Below, piece after piece: positions 43,091 to 51,436 of a stretch of DNA of 64,000 nucleotides; position 1 is the first letter of the stretch, and each line of letters begins with the position of its first letter. Origin of the DNA: Peptococcaceae bacterium UBA4068. GTDB lineage: Bacteria; Bacillota; Dehalobacteriia; UBA4068. Below the pieces are notes generated by a model. The model made no database searches, was not told the origin of the DNA, and worked only from the letters and a program-made list of their open reading frames with translations. The DNA lies in assembly GCA_002382665.1 (NCBI GenBank), contig DFZA01000015.1, forward strand, positions 1 to 64,000, in the 5' to 3' direction. The translations under genes were made by a program, and so were the position numbers.

Positions 43091-43119
43091 ATTGTAATAT
43101 AAATACCGGTATTTGTCAA
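43091..43119 (-). promoter_or_regulatory. Promoter of the T-box transcript with a palindrome in the spacer
   Basis: TTGACA (43114-43119) and TACAAT (43091-43096) are 17 bases apart on the minus strand. The spacer contains the perfect 12-bp palindrome AATACCGGTATT (43102-43113), so a repressor could act here in addition to the T-box. Confidence 0.8.
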
Positions 43120-43194
43120 GTTATTTTTATAGTATATTTTATCAAAAATTTGGCAATAAATTTAAATATAAATAAATATTTAACGGTGAAAAAT

Positions 43195-43353
43195 ATGAAA
43201 ACAAAAAGCCAACTAGAAGATTATATAAAACATGGTATGGCAGTAAAAAAACGTTATCAAAAAGCAAATATTTATGGACAGCATAGTACTAAAATTTGTC
43301 AAATCGACTCAGATATCAGGCAAGCAAGGGCCAGATTAGCTGCAATCAAATAA
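43195..43353 (+). CDS. Small hypothetical protein, 52 residues
   Basis: An ATG at 43195 opens a 52-residue basic protein (ending in RQARARLAAIK) with no signal or membrane segment. The ribosome site is poor (GGTG), and it lies divergent from the T-box promoter. The frame is open further upstream, but only into the leader. It may be real because its composition is protein-like and a short gene with a good ribosome site follows 83 bases later. Function is unknown. Confidence 0.35.
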   Translation: MKTKSQLEDYIKHGMAVKKRYQKANIYGQHSTKICQIDSDIRQARARLAAIK

Positions 43354-43435
43354 TCGTTTTGATATGACACATAAAAAGTCAAAATCAAGTACAAACTATT
43401 AAAGCAGCACAAGACAAAATAGGAGGGAATTTTTA

Positions 43436-43648
43436 ATGAACAAATTTGAAAACAACCAAATCGACAACAGCAAAATCGATAACAAATCAAATCAACCTGT
43501 TATCTCCAATCCGAGCTCTCCCAGCTCAAACCCCAGTTCCAGTCAGAAATCGAGCTCAAATCCTAGCACCAGTTCTAATCCTAACTCTGCCAGATCCCAG
43601 GCGAACAATGCTAAGAGTAACAAAGCTCAAACAGACAACTGCCGGTAA
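43436..43648 (+). CDS. Small Ser/Asn/Pro-rich hypothetical protein
   Basis: This 70-residue protein consists almost only of Ser, Asn, Pro, Gln, Lys and Thr, with repeated SNPS/SSNP units between residues 24 and 50, and is probably disordered. It has no signal peptide. The gene is convincing: AGGAGGG lies seven bases before the ATG, and a strong terminator follows the stop at once. Low-complexity proteins of this kind occur among spore and coat proteins of Bacillota, but I have no direct evidence for that. Confidence 0.6.
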   Translation: MNKFENNQIDNSKIDNKSNQPVISNPSSPSSNPSSSQKSSSNPSTSSNPNSARSQANNAKSNKAQTDNCR

Positions 43649-43669
43649 CTATTAAGATGCTGCAATTAT

Positions 43670-43710
43670 AAAGTAAAGGGCTGATTTTTCATCAGCCCTT
43701 TACTTTTTTA
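43670..43710. terminator. Terminator of the Ser/Asn/Pro-rich gene
   Basis: AAAGTAAAGGGCTGAT pairs perfectly with ATCAGCCCTTTACTTT around a five-base loop and is followed by T's. Confidence 0.9.
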
Positions 43711-43858
43711 TATTTTATGTCATGTTTTTGACGAAAAAATCATTTTTATTGAAAGAGAAAAAAAGTTATGTTAAAATTATTTTGGAAAAATTATATAAAA
43801 AACTATTATTTTACTCTGCCAAAATTAAAGTAATAGTTTGTAAGGGAGTGGGGTATAA

Positions 43859-45316
43859 ATGTTTAATGAAAAGTTAAACATGATTATGGAATTGACAAAA
43901 ACGTCAAATAATGAGCTTGGCGTGGCTGCATCGATAGACGCGTCATATGTCAGCCGACTGCGAAGCGGCGGCCGCAGACTATCTAAAGATCCAGCCTTTT
44001 TAATTCCCATGGCCAATTACCTATCAAAAAAAGTCAAAAGCAATTCACAAAAAGCATCCCTGCAGGAAATGATTATGTTAACAAATGAACTACCGGACAA
44101 CATTGAAGACAGAGCACAAATAATTTATAAATGGCTTACTTACGATGAGCAGAAAAATGAGAAATCAGTAGAAAACTTTTTGGAAAATTTCAGCACAGCA
44201 CGAACTTTACCTTTTGATTTAAACTTGGAAAGCGATCTTAAGCCCAAAACCCTTGATTATTATATCGGTGTTGACGGCAAACGGGAAGCGGTAATTCGTT
44301 TGCTAACACAGATAATAGATGAGAAAAAACCACAGACTATCTATATATTCAGTGACGAGAATTATAGCTGGCTTACTGAAAGCAATGATTTTTGCCGCCT
44401 GGTAATTCACTTTTTAATGGCTGCAATAAAAAAAGGCAACAAAATTAAATTCATACATACGTCAAATAATGAAATTAACGATACCTTTTTTATGATTTGC
44501 AAATGGATGCCTATTTATCTAACCGGGGCAATCGAACCGTATTTTTACCCAAAAGCAAGGGACGGCATTTACCGGCGGTCGCTTTTTATTGCTCCCAATA
44601 CCGGGGCAATAATATCCGATTCTATTATGGAAAACACTCACGGTATGCTCAATATATACACTGCGGACAAGCTGGCAATTAGTGCATTACGCAAAGAATT
44701 CAATGATTATTTAGCAATTTGCAAACCATTAATGAGTATCTACACTGTTGAAAAACAAAAAGAATACCGCGACGCACTCCAAGAATTTAATCATCAATCT
44801 GCAAATATTCTGATCAAGCCGCCATATCTGTCGCAGATCTCCTTGCCTGTGGACCTGCAGAGAAATATTTTAAAAAGTGCGGGAGTGCCAGCGGATATTG
44901 TCAGTTATAACCCGCCACAAAATACTATTGAGTTACTAACTCTACCCGATCCACAATTGGTCAGGGATAATGCTGTACCAATTGCATTAATCAATGAAAT
45001 TATTCCCGAAGATATTTATTACACAAAAGAACAATTCATCCAACATTTAGAGCACATCATTGAGTTAATTACCAACCACCGAAACTATAACGCTATCATC
45101 AATGATGAAAAAAACAGTCAATATTCAGTTTATGTTAAAGAAAACACCGGCGTTGTTATTGCCATGGCCGAATCCCCGTCGATTGCCTTTGTCATCAATG
45201 AACCCAACATTACTGCGGCTTTCGCCGATTATCTAATGCACAAAGTCGGTAAACTCAAAAAAGATACTAAAGAAAAAACTATAGCTTCGCTAAAAAGTTA
45301 TATTGCGACTATCTGA
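43859..45316 (+). CDS. Unassigned 485-residue protein with N-terminal HTH
   Basis: The first 60 residues look like an XRE-type helix-turn-helix (TSNNELGVAASIDASYVSRLRSGGRR near residues 15-40). The remaining 420 residues match no family I know: an alpha/beta middle part with TIYIFSDENYSWL and IKFIHTSNNEIND, then YFYPKARDGIYRRSLFIAPNTGAIISDS, and a helical end. No membrane segments are seen. It is not a short repressor; the large C-terminal part may bind a ligand or a protein. GGGAGTGGGG precedes the ATG by a few bases. It is AT-rich, in the accessory zone, and the next gene is rubrerythrin. Confidence 0.75.
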   Translation: MFNEKLNMIMELTKTSNNELGVAASIDASYVSRLRSGGRRLSKDPAFLIPMANYLSKKVKSNSQKASLQEMIMLTNELPDNIEDRAQIIYKWLTYDEQKNEKSVENFLENFSTARTLPFDLNLESDLKPKTLDYYIGVDGKREAVIRLLTQIIDEKKPQTIYIFSDENYSWLTESNDFCRLVIHFLMAAIKKGNKIKFIHTSNNEINDTFFMICKWMPIYLTGAIEPYFYPKARDGIYRRSLFIAPNTGAIISDSIMENTHGMLNIYTADKLAISALRKEFNDYLAICKPLMSIYTVEKQKEYRDALQEFNHQSANILIKPPYLSQISLPVDLQRNILKSAGVPADIVSYNPPQNTIELLTLPDPQLVRDNAVPIALINEIIPEDIYYTKEQFIQHLEHIIELITNHRNYNAIINDEKNSQYSVYVKENTGVVIAMAESPSIAFVINEPNITAAFADYLMHKVGKLKKDTKEKTIASLKSYIATI

Positions 45317-45322
45317 ACATTT

Positions 45323-45337
45323 ATGATAATATATCAT
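45323..45337. promoter_or_regulatory. ATGATA-ATA-TATCAT palindrome before rubrerythrin
   Basis: A perfect 6-bp inverted repeat with a 3-base centre lies 36 bases upstream of the rubrerythrin start. AT-rich palindromes of this type are bound by Fur/PerR-family regulators, which often control rubrerythrin, but the sequence does not match the PerR box exactly. Confidence 0.35.
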
Positions 45338-45373
45338 CAGCAGCAAAATTAGTTAAGAAAAGAGGTAAAAGCT

Positions 45374-45916
45374 ATGACTGATTTAAAAGGAAGTAAAACC
45401 GAAGCTAATTTGCAGTTTGCCTTTGCCGGTGAATCCCAAGCGCGCAACAAATATAATTATTATGCTTCTAAAGCAAGAAAAGAAGGCTATGAACAAATAG
45501 CAGCGATCTTTGAAGAAACCGCAGGCAATGAAAAAGAACATGCTAAAATCTGGTTCAAAATTCTTCATGATGGAGCAATACCTGATACAGCCACTAATTT
45601 ACTTGATGCAGCTGCCGGCGAACATAACGAATGGACCGATATGTACGCTAAGTTTGCCAAAGAAGCTAAAGAAGAAGGGTTTGACAAAATCGCCGCGCTC
45701 TTTACCGCTGTCGCCAAAATTGAGAAAGAACACGAGGAAAGATATCGTAAATTACTGGCTAATCTCGAAGAAAATACAATATTCACTAAAGATGCCGCTG
45801 TGGTATGGCAATGTTCCAACTGCGGTTATACCGTAAAAGGCGCGAAAGCGCCGCAAAAATGCCCGGTTTGTGACCATCCCCAATCTTATTTCCACATCAA
45901 AGCAGATAATTATTAG
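45374..45916 (+). CDS. Rubrerythrin
   Basis: This 180-residue protein has an N-terminal ferritin-like four-helix diiron domain with ETAGNEKEHAK near residues 50-60 and AKIEKEHEERY near residues 116-126, and a C-terminal rubredoxin domain with CSNCGYTVKG and CPVCDHP. It reduces hydrogen peroxide in anaerobes with electrons from NADH via rubredoxin-like carriers. AAGAGG precedes the ATG by nine bases. A terminator follows, so it is monocistronic. Confidence 0.95.
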   Translation: MTDLKGSKTEANLQFAFAGESQARNKYNYYASKARKEGYEQIAAIFEETAGNEKEHAKIWFKILHDGAIPDTATNLLDAAAGEHNEWTDMYAKFAKEAKEEGFDKIAALFTAVAKIEKEHEERYRKLLANLEENTIFTKDAAVVWQCSNCGYTVKGAKAPQKCPVCDHPQSYFHIKADNY

Positions 45917-45941
45917 TAATAAACACCTTGTTTAACAAGCA

Positions 45942-45977
45942 AAAAGCCTGCCTCTAAAGAGGCAGGCTTTATTTTTT
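45942..45977. terminator. Bidirectional terminator after rubrerythrin
   Basis: AAAGCCTGCCTC pairs with GAGGCAGGCTTT around TAAA. T runs on both strands serve rubrerythrin and the convergent FmdE-like gene. Confidence 0.9.
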
Positions 45978-45985
45978 TATCCATC

Positions 45986-46504
45986 TTAAGCCTTATCATA
46001 GCAATCAGCACAAAGCATTTTTCCGTTTTTATTACGCAGAAAACAATCCGCTGTCATTTCGCCACACTCGTCACAAGGTTTTGAGCCATAAATTTGCGCC
46101 TCCGGTGGCAAAGGCTGCGTCACTTCAGTAACAGCAAATAATTCCTCATCCGGAGCATTGAGCATATATTCAAGCTTATCTGCCTTATCTTTTTTACTGT
46201 CCGGCTGTGCCTTTAATATCAAACGAAACGATTGACCGTTCTGACGATTATAAAATGAAAATGCCTGTTTCCCACGGATGCGAAACAGCAAATTACCCTT
46301 ACCGGCACTACAGCCGAGTATTACCGAAATAGCGTCTACGCCGCAAGCATCGTTCTCCGTAATACAGACTATTTGTTCATCTTCCGAAAAATCAACATCC
46401 AACAACTTACGCGCATATAATGCCGCCCTGAAACCGATAGCTAAACCGCCGCAACTATGTCCGTGGAAATCAATACATTTCTGCCATAAATCTGCGTTTT
46501 GCAT
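45986..46504 (-). CDS. FmdE-family protein with C-terminal zinc ribbon
   Basis: This 172-residue protein belongs to the FmdE family, first known as a subunit of formylmethanofuran dehydrogenase but widespread outside methanogens. The motif CIDFHGHSCGGLAIGFRA at about residues 11-28 and the ENDACGVDA segment near residues 50-58 provide metal-binding His and Cys residues. The C-terminus is a zinc ribbon (CDECGEM and CADC). Its substrate is unknown; it may act with molybdopterin or iron-sulphur enzymes. AAAGGAG precedes the ATG. No dehydrogenase subunits are near. Confidence 0.85.
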   Translation of the reverse strand: MQNADLWQKCIDFHGHSCGGLAIGFRAALYARKLLDVDFSEDEQIVCITENDACGVDAISVILGCSAGKGNLLFRIRGKQAFSFYNRQNGQSFRLILKAQPDSKKDKADKLEYMLNAPDEELFAVTEVTQPLPPEAQIYGSKPCDECGEMTADCFLRNKNGKMLCADCYDKA

Positions 46505-46558
46505 AATATCAACTCCTTTTGATAGTTATTTTAACTTGAAATATCTAAACTTAATCAT

Positions 46559-47743
46559 TTATCCTCGCCGTACAGTATGGTTACCTATATTGATTAATTG
46601 AGTTTGTGCCAAAGCCTCGGAAATTAACCCTTCAATATCAAGGTTTTGTTCTTGTTTTTCGGCTTCTTCGATACTCGGCCTGATTACCGGAAACTTAGGC
46701 ACAAAAATTGTACAGCAGTCTTCAAACGGTTGTATAGACGTCTCAAAACTGCCCAAATCCTTGGCCACTTTAATAATATCTTCTTTATCCATACCAACCA
46801 ACGGCCTAAGCACAGGCAGAAGCGTGACATTATTAATTACCGCCATGCTTTCCAAAGTTTGACTCGCTACCTGCCCAACGCTTTCTCCGGTATAAATCGC
46901 CAGAGCACCACGTTGATGGGCAATCCTCTCCGCAATTCGGAACATGAACCGCCTCATAATTGTGATCGTATAGTCTTCCCGACAATTGGCGCGAATGGCC
47001 TTTTGTATCTCAGTAAAATGAACAATGTGCAAGCGTATATTGCCCGGCATCCGCTCGGCAAGCAAGCGGCAGAGGTCCAACACCTTTTCCTTGCTTTTCT
47101 CGCCCGTAAAAGGGAAACTGTAAAAATGCACGGCTTCAATACTTACTCCACGTTTTAACCCCATATAACCCGCAACCGGGCTATCAATACCACCGGAAAG
47201 CATCAATACCGCTTTACCGCTGCAGCCAACAGGCAAACCGCCCGCACCCGGTATAACTTCACCGTAAACATAAGCGCCTTCAACGCGAATTTCAACATAA
47301 ATAGTCCGCTGGGGTGTATGCATATCGGCGTCCCAACGCTGATCAAGCCGATCAAACAAGGCCGTACCAACAGCTTTGCTAATCTCCGGAGAAGTCATAG
47401 GAAAGCTTTTGTCGGCGCGCTTAGTCTCAACTTTAAAAGTACCGCCATTCGGCAATGATGCCATCAATACCTCAAAAGCCGCATCGCAAATCGCCGACAA
47501 CTCTTTTTCCGTCTCCACTACCGGCGACAGAGAATAGATGCCAAATACTTTGGTCAGGCGCTTTAATGCGGCCTGCCTATCATCAGTTTCTACCCATAAC
47601 CTGCCTTGTGTTGTCTTTACACTCCAACCCTCTAAGTCAAATAAAGCCGCCCGCATATTTTCGGCCAAGCGGATAATAAATTGTTTTTTATTCTTACCCT
47701 TTAACCCTAATTCACCATATCGTACTAAAATTAAACTTTTCAT
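46559..47743 (-). CDS. thiI: tRNA 4-thiouridine synthase ThiI
   Basis: This 394-residue protein has an NFLD/THUMP RNA-binding region (about residues 60-165) and the PP-loop adenylation domain with MLSGGIDSPVAGYMGLKRG near residues 181-199. It makes 4-thiouridine at tRNA position 8. It has no C-terminal rhodanese domain, as is usual in Bacillota, and so depends on a dedicated cysteine desulfurase, which is encoded just upstream with a four-base overlap. That pair is the standard NifZ-ThiI arrangement. Confidence 0.95.
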   Translation of the reverse strand: MKSLILVRYGELGLKGKNKKQFIIRLAENMRAALFDLEGWSVKTTQGRLWVETDDRQAALKRLTKVFGIYSLSPVVETEKELSAICDAAFEVLMASLPNGGTFKVETKRADKSFPMTSPEISKAVGTALFDRLDQRWDADMHTPQRTIYVEIRVEGAYVYGEVIPGAGGLPVGCSGKAVLMLSGGIDSPVAGYMGLKRGVSIEAVHFYSFPFTGEKSKEKVLDLCRLLAERMPGNIRLHIVHFTEIQKAIRANCREDYTITIMRRFMFRIAERIAHQRGALAIYTGESVGQVASQTLESMAVINNVTLLPVLRPLVGMDKEDIIKVAKDLGSFETSIQPFEDCCTIFVPKFPVIRPSIEEAEKQEQNLDIEGLISEALAQTQLINIGNHTVRRG

Positions 47744-48909
47744 TTTTTACCTCCCGAACAATATCCCGTCATCTGGCGAATCTCCGACACTGCGGATGCA
47801 AGAGCTTTAGCCGCAATTATTGCCTCTTCAATATTGTTATCGGGACAAAAACTAAAGCGAATTTCACTGGCTATCCGCTCATTTGATAATCCCATGGCTG
47901 TCAGCACATGACTGGCAACATTTTTATGAGACGAACAAGCGGAACCCGATGAAACATATATCTCCTGCTGCTCCAAATAATGCACTAATACCTCGCTTTT
48001 GACGCCAATAAATGACATATTGAGAATATGAGGGGCCGCCTGGCTAATATCGCCGTTAACAAAGCTTTCCTCCACCAGTTGCTTAATATTGGTCAGCAAA
48101 GTTTGTTTAACAGCCGCTATTCTTGCAGCGTTTTGCCCCATATTAGCAGTAATTTTTAACGCCGCTGCGGACAAAGCCACAATTGATGGCAGGTTTTCCG
48201 TCCCGCTGCGCCAGCCACTTTCTTGCCCGCCGCCACGAATAAACGGCGGTATTTTACTGCCGCTTTTCAGCCATAATAGGCCGATACCCTTGGGCGCATG
48301 AATCTTATGACCGCTAACGGCAAAACTATCCGCTTGCCACTCGGCCAGATTAACAGCTAACCTACCAAAAGCTTGTACTCCATCAATATGAAAATGTGCT
48401 TGCGGCGCCAGCTGTTTTACCATGGCGCCAATTTCCCTAAGCGGTTGAATAGCGCCGGTTTCATTATTAACATAATGAACGCCGACAAATAGCGTATCTT
48501 TAGTTAAAATCTGCTCAAGCACAGCTAAATCGACAATTCCCCAACCATCAACAGGCAACAGTTGCAGATCATACCCCTTTGACGCCAGATCTTTGGCCGG
48601 TTCCAATAATGACGGATGCTCGGTAGCACCGACAATCAACCTGCCGCTATGCAGGCGGACAGCGGCTCCGTAAATAGCCGCATTATTAGATTCGCTGCCG
48701 CAGGAGGTATAGTATATTTCTTTTTTATCCGCTGCCAAGAGCTGAGCCAGCTCTTGGCGTGATTGTTGTAACAATCGAAAAGCGGCAACACCTTTGCTAT
48801 GAATAGAAGATGGATTGCCGTATTCTTCGGCCATCACCTTTATAGCCGCGGCTATCGCCTCCGGTGCAACCTTTGTAGTAGCGCTATTATCAAAATATAT
48901 TTCTTGCAT
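47740..48909 (-). CDS. Cysteine desulfurase (NifS/NifZ-like)
   Basis: This 389-residue PLP enzyme takes sulphur from cysteine and passes it to ThiI. It has the class V aminotransferase start YFDNSATTKVAP, the PLP lysine in SGHKIHAPKG near residue 200, and the catalytic Cys loop SGSACSSHK near residues 325-333. The coupling to thiI by an ATGA overlap indicates a role in tRNA thiolation rather than general Fe-S assembly. AAGGAG precedes the ATG. The hppA gene runs in the same direction upstream, beyond a terminator. Confidence 0.9.
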   Translation of the reverse strand: MQEIYFDNSATTKVAPEAIAAAIKVMAEEYGNPSSIHSKGVAAFRLLQQSRQELAQLLAADKKEIYYTSCGSESNNAAIYGAAVRLHSGRLIVGATEHPSLLEPAKDLASKGYDLQLLPVDGWGIVDLAVLEQILTKDTLFVGVHYVNNETGAIQPLREIGAMVKQLAPQAHFHIDGVQAFGRLAVNLAEWQADSFAVSGHKIHAPKGIGLLWLKSGSKIPPFIRGGGQESGWRSGTENLPSIVALSAAALKITANMGQNAARIAAVKQTLLTNIKQLVEESFVNGDISQAAPHILNMSFIGVKSEVLVHYLEQQEIYVSSGSACSSHKNVASHVLTAMGLSNERIASEIRFSFCPDNNIEEAIIAAKALASAVSEIRQMTGYCSGGKK

Positions 48910-48934
48910 TAATGATTCTCCTTATGAAGATAAA

Positions 48935-48964
48935 ATGAACCGGACGAAAAAATCGTCCGGTTCA
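48935..48964 (-). terminator. Terminator after hppA
   Basis: TGAACCGGACGA pairs with TCGTCCGGTTCA around six T/A bases, directly after the hppA stop on the minus strand and before the desulfurase ribosome site. Confidence 0.85.
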
Positions 48965-48980
48965 ATGATACTATATTATT

Positions 48981-51035
48981 TTATAAAAATAAAGGTGCAA
49001 AAACTAACGAAATAATCGTCATCAACTTGATCAAAATGTTTAGAGAAGGACCGGAGGTATCTTTGAAGGGATCGCCAACAGTGTCGCCATTAACCGCAGC
49101 AGCATGAGCTTCGGAACCTTTGCCGCCATAATTACCTTCTTCAATGTACTTTTTGGCATTATCCCAAGCACCGCCGGAATTGGCCATAAAAATCGCCAGC
49201 AGAAAGCCGGTGACCAAGGTGCCGGCTAAAACACCGGCCAAGCACTCTTTACCCAAGAAGGGGATCAAACCAATTGCAACAGGTACAATTATTGCCAAAA
49301 GGCTGGGAGCAACCATTTCATGTAAAGCTGCTTTGGCACTTATATCAACACAACGAGCATAATCAGGCTTATTCTTGCCTTCCAAGATACCGGGGATTTC
49401 CCGGAACTGACGGCGAACTTCTTCAATCATTGCGCCGGCCGCACGACCAACCGCCTTCATGGTCATAGAAGAAAATAGGAAAGGCAGCATACCACCAATA
49501 AACAAACCAACAACTACCTTTGGATCGAGAATGTTAATAATATTAATACCTACTGCCTGAGTATAAGCAGTAAATAAAGCTAACGCAGTCAAACCAGCCG
49601 AACCGATAGCAAAACCTTTACCAATTGCGGCAGTAGTATTACCAACAGAGTCAAGCTGATCGGTAATTTTTCTGACTTCGGGAGGCAGTTGAGACATTTC
49701 AGCAATACCGCCGGCATTATCAGAAATGGGGCCGTAAGCGTCAACCGCAACAACCATTCCGGTCGTTGAAAGCATACCAACAGCCGCCAAAGCAATACCA
49801 TAAACACCCGCAAATTGATAAGCAACTATAATGCCTATACAAATCAGTATGATCGGCATAGCAGTTGATCCCATTCCGGTAGCAACACCGCTGATAATGT
49901 TGGTAGCAGTACCTGTTTCACAGGACTTGGCAATTTGTTTGACAGGAGAATAAGCAGCAGATGTATAATACTCGGTCACCTTACCGATGAAGAAACCGAC
50001 TATAAGTCCGGCGATGGTAGCGAGAAAAACACCGGTAGAGGTATAAGTAATTGTAGCACCGGTTAAGCCGGTAACATCAAAGGTTGGCGGCAGCATTAAG
50101 CGGCAGACAAAATATGCACCAACTATCGCCAAAATACTGGCTACCAAGGTGCCTCTGTTAAGAGAAGCCTGAGGATTGCCGCCTTCTTTAACTTTAACAA
50201 AACAAGTCCCGATAATCGAAGCAATAATACCAACCGCTGAGATGATCAACGGTGTGATCATGCCTTCGCCGGAAGCACCGATGTGTAACGAAGCGCCCAG
50301 GGCTATAGCCGCTATGATCGAGCCGACATAAGACTCAAATAAGTCAGAACCCATACCGGCAACATCTCCGACATTGTCGCCGACATTATCAGCTACAACA
50401 GCAGGATTGCGATGGTCATCTTCGGGAATACCGGCTTCAACTTTGCCAACCAGGTCAGCGCCGACATCAGCAGCTTTGGTATAGATACCGCCGCCAACGC
50501 GACCGAATAAAGCAACAGAAGATGCGCCAAGACCAAAACCATTGATTATCGAATTATTGCCATAAAAAATAAATACTACAATGCCTAATCCAAGCAGGCC
50601 TAAACCGACAACGCTCATTCCCATAACTGCGCCGCCGGAAAAAGCAATACCAAGAGCTTTATTAAGACCACTTTTCCAGGCTGCATTAGCCGTACGAACA
50701 TTAGCTTGAGTAGCAACTCGCATACCGATATTACCTGCTAAAATGGAGCAGAAAGCACCGATCGCAAAAGCAATAGCCGTCTCCGGCTGCAAGCTTTTCT
50801 CACCGGTGGTTACAAAACCAACAACACAAAAAACAACAATCAAACATAAAACAAAAACAATCAACGTTTTATATTGCCTGCTCAAAAATGCCATAGCACC
50901 TTGATGAATAGCATCGGCAATCTCTTTCATCCTACTGTTACCTGCATCCATAGATTTAATCCGCTTGGTAAGAATGAATGCGAAAATCAGAGCTATAATA
51001 CCTGCTAATGGCGCCAAATACAACATATTCTCCAT
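48981..51035 (-). CDS. hppA: Membrane-bound ion-pumping pyrophosphatase
   Basis: This 684-residue integral membrane protein couples pyrophosphate hydrolysis to H+ or Na+ pumping. The substrate site is clear: GGIYTKAADVGADLVGKVEAG with DDHRNPAVVADNVGDNVGD and its Asp residues, and DNAKKYIEEG near the C-terminus. In GNTTAAIGKGFAIGSA, the Ala where K+-independent enzymes have Lys indicates the K+-dependent subfamily, which includes Na+ pumps. AGGAGG precedes the ATG by ten bases. It conserves energy from biosynthetic pyrophosphate, as is common in anaerobes. Confidence 0.95.
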   Translation of the reverse strand: MENMLYLAPLAGIIALIFAFILTKRIKSMDAGNSRMKEIADAIHQGAMAFLSRQYKTLIVFVLCLIVVFCVVGFVTTGEKSLQPETAIAFAIGAFCSILAGNIGMRVATQANVRTANAAWKSGLNKALGIAFSGGAVMGMSVVGLGLLGLGIVVFIFYGNNSIINGFGLGASSVALFGRVGGGIYTKAADVGADLVGKVEAGIPEDDHRNPAVVADNVGDNVGDVAGMGSDLFESYVGSIIAAIALGASLHIGASGEGMITPLIISAVGIIASIIGTCFVKVKEGGNPQASLNRGTLVASILAIVGAYFVCRLMLPPTFDVTGLTGATITYTSTGVFLATIAGLIVGFFIGKVTEYYTSAAYSPVKQIAKSCETGTATNIISGVATGMGSTAMPIILICIGIIVAYQFAGVYGIALAAVGMLSTTGMVVAVDAYGPISDNAGGIAEMSQLPPEVRKITDQLDSVGNTTAAIGKGFAIGSAGLTALALFTAYTQAVGINIINILDPKVVVGLFIGGMLPFLFSSMTMKAVGRAAGAMIEEVRRQFREIPGILEGKNKPDYARCVDISAKAALHEMVAPSLLAIIVPVAIGLIPFLGKECLAGVLAGTLVTGFLLAIFMANSGGAWDNAKKYIEEGNYGGKGSEAHAAAVNGDTVGDPFKDTSGPSLNILIKLMTIISLVFAPLFL

Positions 51036-51099
51036 TACAAAAATACCTCCTTATGTCAGAAGCAACGTTTTTGCCGTTCTTTTGATTACGTGATAAAGA

Positions 51100-51324
51100 T
51101 TACTCGATGATTGCAATGATAACCGTTATCGCAAAAAAAACTGCCGCCAACAATCTGGTAGTTCTGCTTAAGAACTCATCCATACCTTTCTTTTTACCAA
51201 AGAAAGTCTCGGCTCCGCCGGCAATAGATCCGGACAGACCTGCCGAAGTACCTGACTGCAGTAATACTGTAGCAATAATTGCTAAAGCTATTACTACTTG
51301 TACTATAGTTAAAGCTAAAGTCAA
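51100..51324 (-). CDS. secG: Preprotein translocase subunit SecG
   Basis: This 74-residue protein has two membrane helices joined by the conserved SecG loop: VLLQSGTSAGLSGSIAGGAETFFGKKK near residues 20-46. It assists SecYE during protein export. The start is TTG at 51324, six bases after GGAGGTG; a TTG five codons earlier overlaps the ribosome site. Its place after eno is a common synteny in Bacillota. It lies upstream of hppA in the same direction. Confidence 0.9.
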   Translation of the reverse strand: MTLALTIVQVVIALAIIATVLLQSGTSAGLSGSIAGGAETFFGKKKGMDEFLSRTTRLLAAVFFAITVIIAIIE

Positions 51325-51436
51325 AGATTTCACCTCCAAAATTAAGGTCCAATATTTTCAGTTTAATTCCAATATTCAGTTTAATATAAAACGCAAAATA
51401 ATACAATACTTATTTTCGCTATGGTTATAAAGATTA

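Noticed and set aside
43000..43194. Upstream extension of the 52-residue ORF
   Set aside because: It runs through the T-box leader and promoter of the opposite strand, and has no ribosome site.
38159..45340. Integrase, transposase or attachment sites for the accessory zone
   Set aside because: I looked for recombinase-like ORFs, tRNA-end repeats and terminal inverted repeats and found none; transfer is suggested only by gene content and composition.
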